From the NCBI RefSeq assembly GCF_905220365.1, contig NC_061135.1, positions 6,105,501 to 6,169,500 of the forward strand: 64,000 bases of DNA. The letters are read 5' to 3'. This stretch comes from Vanessa cardui. Lineage: Eukaryota > Arthropoda > Insecta > Lepidoptera > Nymphalidae. Made by a program: the position numbers and the translations under genes. Shown one piece after another: positions 21,101-36,100 of this stretch (position 1 is the stretch's first letter; every line of letters begins with the position of its first letter). Below the pieces are notes generated by a model. The model did no database searches and was not told the origin of the DNA. It saw only the letters and a program-made list of their open reading frames with translations.

Positions 21101-24100
21101 ACGTGAAATTGTCGTTATCATTTATCGCATTAACGTATCATAATTTCAAATGAATTTCGCATTATTTTCAATCGAATGTCGTTGCGTCATATTTCCACTC
21201 ACTCCTATTGTGTACAGAAGGCGTTTCTCAGAAGAATCTACTTGTAACTAGTGGTTAACACACATTCATCAGTGATAATAATATGGAAAATTAAATGTAT
21301 AGTGAAATATATATTCAATGTAACACTAATATTATAAATACGAAAGTTCACGAAAAAGTTCACTTATATATATTTTTCACATCTTAACTATAAAACCGAT
21401 CGTCATGCAATTTTGCTTACATGATGGGTATGGGGGAAGGGAGTGTACAGAAAAGGACTTACTGTACCCAATACCTTCCCATTCATGCGGGCGTTTACTT
21501 TTTTTGAATTGGAACAAATTTGTTTAAGGATAAAGTTTGATCTCTTATGATCACCTACGCGGTATAACAATATTGTCGTCATCCCACGCAATAGAAGCGG
21601 GCGGGGGCGTGTCGGTTGACTCACAATATGTGTTTTTATGATATTACGATGAAGCATATTCATTTAAACTTAATATCAACTTAAGGCTTTGTTAAATTTT
21701 AAGACAGATCTAATGTAAATATTCGTTAATAATCGAAATAAATTAAAGATAACCCATGAGAAATGAATATCAAATTTAAAAATTATATTAAATAATTAGT
21801 TATTTTTAGCATAAAATTTAAATTATTTATTCAAAAGCTACCTTTAATTTTATATTACAATAAAATTAAAACATATTAAGTAAACATTATTATGATTTTG
21901 TCATTTATCTTTCGGTTCATTGTACTACTACCTACTTATTCATTACTTTCCCTTTTCATAGATTTGTGTTTAAATTAACATAATAGTGAAATTAGTTTCA
22001 TTTCGTTACGTGAATAAAATCCAAGTCATTCACAAATCATTGACAAACATTTGAAGATGTCGTTTATAAGTTACAGTATTGCCCATGCCTAGAATAAATA
22101 AATATAAGTATCTGCATACACTAGAATTTAGTATATAATCTTGATATATGTGTGATGATAGATGACTAATGTTTAGTCTAGAGTATGTAAAATTTCAGAT
22201 CAGTTGGTTCAAAGGATCTGGTTTGCTTGGTGTTAGAAAAGGAATTAATTTACAAGATTTGACATCGGCATACAATACAAGCTTGATGACGTAATAAAAA
22301 GACCGTATCGTAAGGTGATTTATTTTATTGATATACTCATTATTCAAAAAAAAATTTAGTTTTCTTGGCTACATTACTTTGGCTAACTACCTTCATCAAT
22401 AACGACGTATTCTTGATTTAAAGTGCATTTTTATCAACATTTTTTGTATTGATATAATTTAATAATGTAATTAAATAACTTGTGTAAACGATCTATGCAG
22501 ACTAAATAGGTACCACCGAAGCACTTAGAAAGAACAGATAGCATGTATTCGAAATGTTCGTCGCAGAGAGCAACATAATTACATTACATACAATTTAATT
22601 CCATAATTTTATATATCAATTTTAAAGAGAAGGTAATAAAGTTTACATGATATTATTATTAATTAAATTAATGTGTAATAATAAATATTTTATAGTTATG
22701 TCTAATAAAGAAAGTGCGTTGTTGATTTTGGACCATTTCTTGTTTACGTTCGACGTTCTGCCTCACTGGTTGATTTTTGTCTATGTTGTGACAGTTGCAA
22801 TTTGTGGCCGAGTGCGCGCGATCGTGTGTCCACGTTTTAAATATTTAAAGCACATTTCGCGATATCATTATATAAACTTGTTTGTATACAAAAAATGTGT
22901 ATCTTATCGAAACGTATGTCAAGGGCTGAAAGCGTATTAAAGTGTCGTTAATGTTTCATTTAAAATCTTGTATTTTATCAATTATATATATTTTAATTTC
23001 GGTTTTAATATTTAGTAATTTGATACGATGACATCGTGTTGAATAAATGAGGTTTAGTATATTAATTTAAATATTTTTTTTTTCATTTAAATCGTTACAT
23101 TAAGGTCTAATATAGAAAGTAAATACATACAGTACATATACACATTTATACGGAATAAGTGCTAGAAAAATCATTGCATGTGTTTTAAAAAACCCCCAAA
23201 AATTCTTTTTTTTAATGCGTCTTAAAGGGCAATAATAAATTGAAGTAAAACAACGAATCGTATTGATTTTATTAATTATTATCTTATTTTTTTCAATTAC
23301 CGTTTTTCGTATGAAAGTCGGGGTAAAACTCTCGTGTACTAATTCGTTTTATATAATCGATCGATCTGTTGTTATAATATTTTTAATTCTTACTAAATTT
23401 TCAAAAAATAGTGTCGAACCATCCTAAAACTACCACTTTTAATAGTTTTCCGAATATGTTAGTTTTATTCTTGCCTCTAGATCGTCGTTTGTCAAAACAA
23501 CTCAAATGTGTTTTCTCTATCGTTACGATAAGTTTTAAAAGTTAAAGAAATACTTGTATATTTGAATCTCATTCTTTGCTTTTTTTTCACAAATTGTCAT
23601 TTGTTTTAGAAGTAACTTGAAAAAGTGCGAATAGTGTCAGTACTCAAATTAGCCTTTTGCTTCTACAGAACCAACTGAGCTTTTACTTTACTTCCTTACC
23701 ATTACCGTGTCCCTTTCGGTATTACCAGCCAAATAGGTTACAATTGAAGATGAATTAGTTTAGTTACTAAATAATATACTTAGTATTTCTTCTACTAGTG
23801 AACGGTTTATCTCGTCTAAACATATATAATGCAATGAGATTTGAGCATTAAAAACACAAATTATTTACTAAATTAATTTTACTATTATTATAATAAATTT
23901 ATGGTACATAGGACCGTACGACACGTGAAACAATTAATCTCACACATATTTATTTTGTGTACACATGATGGAAGTAAGTAAGCGGTGTGCGACCGCTCAT
24001 ACTAATACGGTCACCGAACAGGATATACATCCCGGAAGAATAAGCCCCTCCCTTTACACACAGACACGTTAAGGTTAGGTTATTGTATTATACTTTAACA

Positions 24101-27100
24101 ACTAACTGTTCCTCGCGGTTTTATTCGATTTTATTTTAAATTAATATACATTATTACAATAATATCATTACAAATTAAGGTTTATGCTTACTGATCAACT
24201 TTTTAAAGTAATTCTAGGTTTCTAAAAAAAATATATTATATGTATTATATACCTATCTATTTTTAAATACTTAAAACTTTACAATAAAACAATTTACACT
24301 TGTAATTTTGACGATTTTAAATACACAGACAAAAAGTTACCCCGTCGTATAAATAGACAAAAGGGTTTTGTAACTTGCAAATTAGCATATTATATTGACT
24401 TTGGAATGGCAGACAGGAGCTTCAATTTTATTTATATTCCCAGATAATTTAGTAATAATAAATGAGCAATGCTGGTACTAGCCCGTTATCAGATTTCTGC
24501 TACGTCTGTTGAAAATCTAAAGTAAGGCTTACATTTTTTTGTAATAGGCAGCTATATCTCAGCTCAGTTTATTAAAAGCTTTCTTTGTCATATATTATTT
24601 TTTTCATATTCCTGCTTATATTCTTAGCCTTAAAATAACAGTATAAAAGGATGCCGCGTATACTTATTTATACTCGTGTAAGAAGTATGGCTTCTTCTTT
24701 TTCATCATTATTTAAACTAGTTTTCAATTGCGTAAAAACCTATAAAATATCAACACACTTCTTATTAATAATAAAATTAAAAGTATTTTATAATGTATCT
24801 CTAATGGAAATATATCCACAGAAGATATTTGTAAGTGTTCGTGATTCTAGGGAATTCCTACCTGAGGCAACAGGAAAATAGTCTACTATAATTTCTCTGA
24901 AAGCAAAGTTCTCATTTTGTTATGATTTGGTTTTTAAATAGATGATATACATATATTAAGACCAGACCAGATCATATTTTTTTACTATTTAATTCGGTGC
25001 TGTTATTTTCGTCGCACTAAATACATTCTATATAAATTAAATTGAAACGAAAATGCTCGTTAATGCATAGTCTATGCCAACCTCAAGGGGCAAAATAAAC
25101 ATTTGACAGCGAATAGATACTTCACCCTTGGTCCAAGAGCTTGAATAAAATCTGTCATATTTATGGATATATATGGATTTGCGGAAAAATAGCGTTTTGA
25201 ACGTCGACAAAACTGTTATCAAAGCTTTGGAAGTATAAAATCAAAGTGGCTTTATTGAGATAACTTTAATAGAGTTGTATTCATAAATAAGGATGTATTA
25301 ATCAAAAACTTTTAGTCGTGCACAATATAGCTGCGTTATTTGCAATTCCGCCGCGCATCAGAAACTTAATAATAATAATTAATCAAGTAAATCAATGTCA
25401 CAAATTTTATTTATATCGAGTTAATTATAACGTGTGAATATTTGTTATTAGTTCATACTTTATTTTTGGAGTAAGTAACTAAATCTGTATGTTTTCATCA
25501 ACTATAGTCTAATTCCTAAATTATGTGATTTCATGACACAAATATTAAACTAATGAGTAATGACATAGTTTATAGCCATAGGCCGATACCGTAATGATCT
25601 GTTTTTGAAAAATTTAAATTAAAATTCAAGTTTTTTAGTGACAAAATATAAAGAACATAATGAACAATTTAATGCCATTTTGTAAAAAGTGTCAACTAGC
25701 CTAGTATCCAATTACGACAATCGTGTTACCTATGAAACATTGATAGTACTAATTACTAGGCAACTAGTTTATATATTTAAGGCAGTTATTTCCTTAATAA
25801 TAATACAATTATAAATTTTATTATATTAAATCATATATGTGAACAATAACATTATATGAACCCATGAAATAAACAATGACATATAGAATTATAAAAGCAC
25901 AAAGAATTAAAATCAAAAGCTAACAAATAAACAAACAATGTGTTATTAGTTTTCAAGAAATATAGTGCAAACGACAAACCTTGTGACGTGTATGAAAATA
26001 AGTGGATATATTATTTACTTATCCTTTGGTAATAAGTTTTATAAAAAAAAATGTTAGAGCTATTACATAGCCTCTGGTCATTCGTTTTTTAACAAGTAGC
26101 TATTATTAAAACAATAATTAAAAACTATATATTATAACTTATCATTTGATTCAAACAGTTTATGAATCAAATTATTAAAAACTCAATAGTTTTAAATTCA
26201 CAAAAAACTTTAAACTCGATAAACAATATTTGTTAGTATTAAGCGAATTATGCTGCGAATTTTCATTACTTTGGTACGATTCAGCCCTACCATTCCACGA
26301 TGTTCTAATTGAGAAAGTGTGACGAAATGGAGAAACCAACTGTTTACCAATAAAATAAACTTAGCATATAATAAATGCATACTTAATTATTCGCCGGCTT
26401 AAGTGCTCATGGACAGACATATTATTTTTGATATGGAACAAATGTTTCGTCGCAATTGGCTGATTTTTCTGCGGGTATTTATTTAAATATATTTTTATTT
26501 TAATCTAACAAAAAATGTGTATTTTTGGTCGTCCCATAACATTCATTCATCAGTAAGAGAGAGAGAGAGAGAGAATAATAATATTTTTAATATAATGTTA
26601 TATGGAAGATTATTTAAACATAAATCATATTACACAAAATTCGAACTCATATCAATACAAAGTACTTATTGATGTATGGTGGTAGAATGAAGTAAATTAA
26701 ATGTTAATTTTAGCAAGAAGCTAAGTTTTGATACCTCATTTCCAGGCGACGAAGGCGTTCCTTGACGCGTTAAGTGAAACCGGTGCATCGTGTGTTTCGC
26801 GAGCGACAGCGATCAAGTTCCTGCTCGCACGCAAGTTCGATGTGGCGCGCGCGCACACGCTGTGGCGCCAGCACGAGGCCACGCGCCGGAGGGAGGGACT
26901 CATCAAATTCGAGCCCTTCGAGGATCCGCTGAAGAGCGAACTAGAGACTGGAAAATTTACGATATTGGTATGGTTTCGTTTGAAGTATTTGTCAATTTTG
27001 TTGTGCAATAAATCGATTAATTATTAACAAAAATCAATCAAATATAACCAGCTACTTTTAATGCGACGAGCTACTAAGTTTACCGTAAATATTAATTTTA

Positions 27101-30100
27101 GTTGTGTAAGCATTCAACATTTACATATAGAAAGACACAGTAGGAGAGTTCTTACGGATATCCATGATAAATAAATATCCGGTAGAAATGGAACATTTGT
27201 ACTAAATTGTAAAATATTAATTTAGTATTAAATTAATAAGAACAGTCCGTCGGGTACATCTTACAAAAAGGGATTGCATACACTTAAAGAGCGCCACGAT
27301 TAACATCACAATACGGATTCGGTATGAAATTAGGCCGGATGTAGTGATGAAGACAGAACGTATATTTTTTTCTAAACCTGTCATATATTTTTAAAGCTTA
27401 CTGGATGATATTGGTTTTTGATATTGTTTCGTTCTCGTTAGAGGCGGCGCTGCACATGATTGCATTACGCTTAGTTCAATATACATAGTATCAAAACGCT
27501 GACAAACTGTATGCGTAAATTATTACCCTGGACCTGTCCTGCGAGATCATTGCAATAGATAATAAAATATATGTCAGGTCAGTTACATGGTTATTTTTAA
27601 CCAGTGCCGGCTTGAGATCGACGACGCGACCTGTATTCAAATTTTATCAGTGTTATAATTGATGAGATATTGATTTCTTTGCCTTTTTTAAATTTAGTAA
27701 TTCTCCAAAATACATGATTATATTTTTTAGTATAATAAATGAAAACCGATGTGTAACGTGTTTGGTTTTCTAGCCCACTCGTGATGCGACGGGAGCAGCG
27801 ATTGCAGTGTTTACGGCGAACAAGCATTTCCCAGCGCTGACCACACATCAGACAACCCTACAGGTAGTTAGCATTTTTTATCAAATAATATTTAGAGACT
27901 GATAAAAGAGGCTAAATCTAAATTACAAGATTTAGACGTTTCTTTGCTAAGCTTATATAATCAAATCGAGACAGGCTAATTACTATGAATTCTGAAAGGA
28001 AGAGCCAAAGAGCAATAATACTAATTATTTTTCGGTTTGAGCGGTAGGAAATCCGATGGTTTTTGAATTTTCTAACAGCGCCAATGTTTGAGTGGAGCAA
28101 TGTGTGATTGTGGCTCGTATAAATAAATTAAATAAAAAAACACGTTTTCCAAAAAGGAAATTAATTTGAAGTATACTAAATTATATTAGGATTTTATTCT
28201 GAAGAGCAATATGACTTGCCTTTTATTAAATTTACTTTTTTGAAACTACTCTACTCCATTATCATTAATATGATTAAGAAAATGTATATTTGTATTTAGC
28301 ATTATTTTCAATGTGGAGTAGTGTGTATATATAGTATAGATATATTAGTCAATCATGGGTAATTTTATATTTAATAATGAAATAGTGTGAGTCGAGATGG
28401 CCCAGTGGTTAGAACGCGTGCGTCTTAACCGATGATTGCGGGTTCAAACCCAGGCAAGCACCGCTGATTCATGTGCTTAATTTGTCTTTATAATTCATCT
28501 CGTACTCGGCGGTGAAGGAAAACATCGTGAGGAAACCTGCATGTGACAAATTTCACAAAAATTCTGCCACATGTGTATTCCACCAACCCGCATTGGAACA
28601 GCGTGGTGGAATATGTTCCAAACCTTCTCCTCAAAGGGAGAGGAGGCCTTTAGCCCAGCAGCGGGAATTTACAGGCTGTTGTTGTTGTTGTAATGAAATA
28701 GTAATATGTTTACCGGGAATGTTAGTACATAAGAACAAATTATTCACAAGTATGTGTCAGGGCGTGGTGTATCAGTTGGATGTGGCGCTGCAGTCAGTCG
28801 ACACGCAGCGAGCTGGTCTCGTTTTCATATACGACATGACTGACTCCAAGTACACCAACTTCGACTACGAGCTGTCGCAGAAGATACTTACAATGCTCAA
28901 GGTGAGTCATATAATTATTATGTTTACCTCGAGGTATCCTATGAAAAAGACTACAATTGACCCGATCAATCTTTTAAAGTAAATCAAGTTAGATGAAGTA
29001 TCTATGATACCAGTAAAATAATGGACGAGTCGATCTTGACGCAGACGAGTGAATGCTTATCATTTATCACTGATAACCGGCTCATTTAAAAAATACATAC
29101 ATTTAAAAAAATTGGCTTACGATATTTTAGTAATATTGTGGAAAGCACAAATTAAGTTAAGGGTGATGGTATGCTAACGAGCTTTATAAGATTAAAACAT
29201 TTAATGAAAATTATAAGTCCTATAATGCTGAAATGTGTTTCATGGTTTTTTTTTAACCCTATATCTGACAGCTAGTAGGTTTATGCTTGGTTTTTTTTTA
29301 ACAATACATAGATTTTATTATAATACAACTTTTCATTTTTTATTATTATTACGATTTAGGTACACATAAATATGAATGTAGGTAATTTAAAAATAAAACT
29401 GTTTAATCTTACTAGAAAATTTTACGGGATAAAGAGTATATTTTGTTTATAAAATTTTGTGTACATTTGGAAGAGTTTTGCATCGTTGACACGAAAATAT
29501 CTAACATTTTTGTTGAAAGATAAAGAAGTGTACGCAGTCCTCGATAGATGGCGCTGTAAGGCAAAACTTCTTTAGTCTATGTAACCACGGATACCGTGGT
29601 TCTAGGTTCAAACCCAGATCGGGTTGATAAAAGTTTTTGTTATTTATATCGAAACATTTTGAATAAAAGCCCGGAGTTGAGATTTGTGTGTAAACTCATA
29701 TGCCTCGGAATGTATGTATGTATGTATGTTGGCGCACGTTGGCCCGGGCTAAACTCTTTTCGGTCATGACGGAATTGTTGTCCTATTAGATTATGCGAGT
29801 GTATATTCGTAGCTGGACACTTGTGCACTAAAATGTAAAAACATGAAAATGTTCTGTGTAATTAGCTGATCCTCTTTGAGACTTGCTGCCCTAGCATTCG
29901 TCAGTCAGGACGCCAACATTTTAATAGTCTAATTTCCCTTCTTAAATTGTCATCCATAATAAGTATCTACACATACTATGGATGTGATGACCGGCTCCAG
30001 TAGATTTGAGTACAGAAATCGGAGTGATCGCAAATAGTTTTCGCTTTTTTAATCGGATATACGCAATAATAAAGTAATCAAAACCAATGATGTTGTAGTA

Positions 30101-33100
30101 AACAGATATGTTATTAACGCGCAAAAAGTGAAGGTTAGAAAACGTCCTAATTGAGACGTTTGCCTTTAGTTGTTTTACGTAGTAATACGTTTTGCGTAAT
30201 TAAAACATCTAGTTATCCCTGTTACTTATTGTTTTTATCAAGCTATCCTTTTTACTTTTAACGAAATGTAAAAATAAACTAAAATAAACGGTCCCCGGCG
30301 CGGCACACTTTTTTCTGTTGTTTAGTATGGATATAACATATGTGTTTATTAGAATATTATTGATCAAAACGAACAACATTATAAAAATAATAAATCATGA
30401 TAAATGTAAAAAATTATAATGTCGATACCTCGATATCTATAGATATAATCATATAACTATTACTATCGAAATTGTACGCCGTTTGATTTTAGCATATTAA
30501 AATGTGTAGGTACCGAACGCTCCATTGTGTTTGATGCAAATAGCCGTAATGTTGCACCAATTAGTTTGCTCGCTGCAATAATACGAATAAAATGCTTTGT
30601 AGGTCTGACATATATTATGTATGTAATGCTGTTAACTAGGGATTTATTGCTTTCAATATGTCAGCAACATTTTGCTTCACATTAATACATTTGTAACATA
30701 TATGGTTTGATATTTCGTGAGCGTGAGCTTTAGTTTCTTCAAGGCATTTTGCTAGTTTTTACGATTTTTTGTTGGTGTAGAAATATTCGCAAGATAATGT
30801 TATTATTTTAACCGAAATAAATGGTCCCTATGAAAATTTAGGGCTCAAACTAAACTGTGTATTTTCTCTGCACGATAATTTAAAGTGTAATATGAATTAT
30901 AATGTTTGAAAATATAAACTTGTTTCACTAAATCGTCTCAATAAATATTCACGGCATGTCGTAGAATTGTTCTAACGACTAATATTCTTGAGTCTCAATG
31001 TTTAATAAAATATTAAATAAATACAATATGGAATGTTTAATAGATATCTACTGGTTAATAAACTATAAAAAAGATTGGGACATTCGTTTGTAATTGTAGA
31101 TAATTAATCATATTGACGACCTCCGTTGTCGAGTGGTGTGTACACCAGTTTTCATGGGTACGCCACTCCGAGGTCCTGGGTTCGATACCCGGCTGAGTCG
31201 ATATAGATTATCATTAGTTTTCTATGTTGTCTTGGGACTGGGTGTTTGTGGTACCGTCGTTACTTCTGAATTTCCATAACACAAATGCGTTAGCTACTTA
31301 AATTGGGATCAGAGTAATGTATCTATGTGATGTTGTCTCATATTTATTTATTATTATTAATTAATTATTAATATCTACATTGGTTTTAAAACAATGCACC
31401 CATTTGATTGCTAATTATTCTCTAAAGGAAAATGCGCCAATTTCCGTTAAAAAAACGAAGATATCTGTTACGAACGACGGCTGTCTCATGACGCTAATCA
31501 ATCAATCCGAATCAATTCTGCGAATCCACGAAAATTGTATACTTTTACTGATGTTTGGAAAGGATCTTCTACTCGTAATAAGTCGTCCAATTTACCACTT
31601 ATCCCTTCGCCGCTGCGTTTCGTCACCGTAAATTATTCACGCTAAAGAAGTTTCTTCTTAGTTGAAGCTTTCTTTCGGATTCCGAATACAGAGTAGACTA
31701 CATAAATTGTAAATCATATAAAACCAATTGATTTTCATATATATCGATGAAAAATATTGGTGTGGTGTGTTTGTACGTGTAACAGTTTATATTATTTGCA
31801 AAACACTTATTGTTTCTAATTATTGTTGTGGTAGGTACATACCTACCCGTTGTGGTACATACTTTTAAAAACAAAAAATCTGTCAAATTTCCAGTAGAGC
31901 TTTGGAAGGTCTGGTTCTTTGTCATGACAAGTTGAATATGAAATATTTTATTAAATCTTATTTTGTTACCTACTTTATTAAAATGTCTTCGATGTGACTT
32001 CCAATAATGCTCAGCTCTGAGGGTGGACATATGGACAAGTTTGCGGCGAAGGACTTGCTCGCCTACTTCGGTATTACTTTGTGAAACTTTTTGTAATGTC
32101 ACCCAATTCTAATCACAATATTTTTACTCGGGTTTAGATATATTTTTTTGTTAAAGTGGCTAGCCTAATTTAAGATTATTTAATTTTTTTTTCTTTTAAA
32201 AACATGTTTAAATAAATAAAAAAAAATCCAATCCCTTATGGAAAATCCCTTACCTACCTCCAAAATTATTTTTTTCTTTTATGGTAAATAATTAATTTAC
32301 TTTCAGAAAATGTTCTACTCCATTTCTAAATATTTATTTAAATTGATATCAACTTTTTACTTTTAACAATAATAAAATTGTATGGGGCATTGCGTAGTTT
32401 ATCTTTTTCGGATGTATATTACCTTGTATCTAATTTAAAGTAAAAAGTCGTAGTTTGGATTTTCCGTAGCGCAGTGGGCGGATTCAGCCCTGTACGTACT
32501 CCGTAGCTGAGGCGGGCGTCCGCGTCGCGGCTCGCCTACGTCAGTCGAGCTCGCGTCCGCGGACACAGCGCACGTGTCTAACTCGCGCTAGGCCAGTCAC
32601 TCCATATATGCCGATTCATATCCCGTACGGATTATATGTTAATCCGATACTGATACTGTATCTTATCACGGAAACGTAAACTGATAGTGACATTTGACGT
32701 TTCCTCTGTCATTCCTCGGATGAACGAACAGGTGGCGACGGCAATAGTGATATTTTTGGGTTTTTGCCGCTCAGTGTAGTGCTTGTGTCTAATATCAAAG
32801 TGCAAAAACTCTCCTAGTCTTTATTGTTGATGCCTATCGCCCCATTGTAACGCACTTTACGCTGAAGTGACGTCGGATCGATAGAACTAACAGCTGAGCC
32901 GATTGCAGAGTCTACACTGCTTGTAAGGTAAACTCTTGCCGAATGTTGGCTTGTTTATCTAAGAGAACAATCGCTTCGTAAAATTTAATCCGATGCAGCT
33001 CAATGTTTATGAAAAATGATTGATTGAATCTTCATCAAACAGGCAATCTTTTCTTTCCGAAATGATATTGATTCATGCAAGGAACGTAAACACAAACAAA

Positions 33101-36100
33101 AGGGACATTAATTTACGGACAGATTGAGTAAATAACATTAAAATATATATGGTTGAGCATTGTTCTTGACAATTTTCCGCCTTTAATAAAACGTCAAACT
33201 TGCATTACAGTCTGAGAATAATACAAAGTAAATTGTGTTTTATTACAGACGTTCTTTATAAATATCGATTTATTTAGCGAACACTGAAAACGACGTATTG
33301 TTAAAGTATATTTCGTCACTAAATTCTTGATTTTATGACAAAAAAAAAACGATATATTAATATACATAGTATTTTTGTAACAATAAATTATATTTTGCCG
33401 CACCTCTATAGCTAAATCGAGAAACATTCTATAACAAGAATAGATTATAATACAGGTAATGTATTCTCATTCATTGAATAATGCATACAAGGATAGACAC
33501 GAAATCCTTATAATATAAATACACACACATGAGGCAACGTACACGTCACATGGATTTGTGCGAGGGGTGCCGTTTGAGTGAGGCAGAAGTCACCCTCACC
33601 AAATATGACATGATCGTGTCCTTTCGACCGCTAAATTTAGGATACATTTTGAATGTATTTTTTTAATTACATGAACTTAAATTGGTAGATTCCGTCATCT
33701 TTAGTACGATCTTTTTTGTTAATGACTTCCAATCGAAAATGTTATTAAATGTAAATTTATGCGACGTGCGATAATATCGTCGTAGGTAGTACATTATATT
33801 TCGATGGATGGTTCCGTGTGTGCCACTTGTCGGGTTCGGAAGTATGACGTCGTTCTGTCGTCGACCCGCATCGTGGTTATTGCCAAGACTTCTTTGGCTT
33901 AGTTCTGGACTTTTGAGGACTATAGGAGGAGAACTTCATAATTTTGAAGTGAAGTAGAAAAAACAAAACATTTTAATGAATAAACTTAGTAAATATGTTC
34001 TACAAAGTAAAACCTCTTCAGATAAAATATTGCTAGAATTTAGATTCATATTGCATTGAATGTCATCTCACGTGTTACATTGAACATCAGTAAAGATCCA
34101 TGTTAAGTAATATTTTTACCAGTTTTTCATTTATATGTTGTTCTTTAATGTTACTGTATACTGGGAAGAATTTTGAGGCATTGCTAAACGCAATTAAAAA
34201 TGTATAGTTCTTGTTTATGAGTTACCTTTTTTCAATCTAAAATGTTTAATTTAGCTTTGAGCTTAAGTTTTACTTTAAATATTTCGTCGGATGAAGTAAA
34301 GCGACTTCTTTGTTTATTTTCTTCAGTAGTGTTAACATAATTGCTTTTTCAGCTTCTGCGCTTGTGAAAATGTATTAAATCAAATTACAAACTGGACGAA
34401 TTTTATCAATGACCATTTTTTTTTTAAGTTTATTGTTTTTGCGAGTTCCTTAATTTTCTGGTCACGATTGGGCAGGCGTTGACCTGCAGTAATATAAGTT
34501 ATGAAACTCATTGTCAACGAAGGACACAAGTTCCGCATCGTAGGTTATTAAATTCCAGTCAGGATATTTCGGTTCTTTAGTGACGATACTAACGGACACT
34601 TTATTAGTAACTAAAAATGGGTACATATAATATTCCTTTAGTCTAAAGTATTTTATTATATGTATCTGATTGTTACATTTTGAAAAGAAAGAAATACAAC
34701 TGTTAAGATATAAGTTCAAAGCAGAGCATTGCGCTCCGAGAAATTTCTTACAAATACATAAGTGTTGTACTTCCATTACTTCTGAAGGCGTGAACAAATT
34801 TTATACAATAGATCACTGGAAGTTATTTACTACGGAATAAGTAAACTATATTTTGTATAGCATTTGCATTTAATTAGAGAGAGGGATGTATACTTTAAGA
34901 CTACAATTAATTGAATGGCTTTCGAAACCTTACTTCGACACCCCATGTGCATCGGACCACGATGATTTGCGTGACATTCGTCTGTCGGATATCGATACGG
35001 GAAGAAATCATATATGAAGTAAACCTTTCTCCATACAATTAATTTAGCCTTTAAAGTGTGTTCTAGTATAGCATATTTAATCTTATGTACGGATACAACA
35101 GAAATATACGTTTTCTTTCTAGGCGCTCTTCAGCGTTTATGTTTTTTTTGACCAACAGGAAACATTTTGTAGAAATTAATATGTAGAGTCGTAGAGTACA
35201 ATTTATCGATTTTATATAAGCTTAATGTTTCACAGTGTCTGTCGTTTTCAAGCGTGACTAATTAATATTACGCTGATGAAACAAGCTACAGACTTGAGAG
35301 TTTAATCCAAGGGCGTCTGATTGGCAATTTTTCACTACGCTATCATCATCTTGGCCGGGCTGCACTATAATTACTTCATTAGATTAGCTTTCCGCGCTAC
35401 TAAATTTTACTTTCGCAAGATATGTTTTGATAACAAACATTTACTTACAATGAATGACAATAAATACGTGTTTGTGTACACATTAAACAACTTTATTTAG
35501 CAATACCTATTTCTATACAAAAAATTAAATATTTATTAAATACAAACAAGTTTTCGAGATAATATGTATTTATTTAGAAAAACACATTGACTTCAATACA
35601 TGAAACAGTAAATAGTATTTAGATAATAAACATGCGTCGAGTGGCCTCGGCATTTAAAATTAGACGTAACTCGTAAACGAAGTCTGAGAAAACAGGAAGT
35701 TTTGCTTATACAATCAATTTCGCGACGTGTAACACGCGGCTGCAACTCGCGTATAAATCCATTTACTCTAGAATTTCATAACGCATACATTGATTGCATG
35801 AAAGGCAAAAATTTAATCGGTCAGGTATTGATCAACATTTAAATCTAACGCTTTCGAAACATTGGATACGATTACTATTGCAAAACAATTGGATTATTTC
35901 TCGTGTGATATTTTCTAACGCTATGTACTTGTTTTCGTTGATGCATTTGTTCAGTCGGTGCGAATTACTTGACTCTATGAGCTATTTTTATGTTTTTGTT
36001 TTATTACGTTACTATTGAACGTGCTCGTGTGTGTTCATTTTCTGCTTAATAATTTTAGATCAACATGTTTGTTTATTGTTTACGGATATTTTTTATCATC

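Larger units (their letters stand above)
18125..26745 (+). other. Ptpmeg2 intron 1 (8.6 kb)
   Basis: AT-rich throughout. It contains a perfect palindrome at 20190-20244 (separate entry) and a short (ga)n run near 26559-26575. Open frames in it (for example 22647-22940) show no domain and are compositional. I see no nested gene. Confidence 0.7.

Noticed and set aside
28397..28460. tRNA-like sequence with A and B box motifs
   Set aside because: It is the head of a SINE: the SINE body, (ttg)n tail and 12-bp duplication follow, and no complete cloverleaf closes.
31113..31200. Second tRNA-like sequence
   Set aside because: Also a SINE head; the body matches a lepidopteran SINE layout and no acceptor stem pairs.
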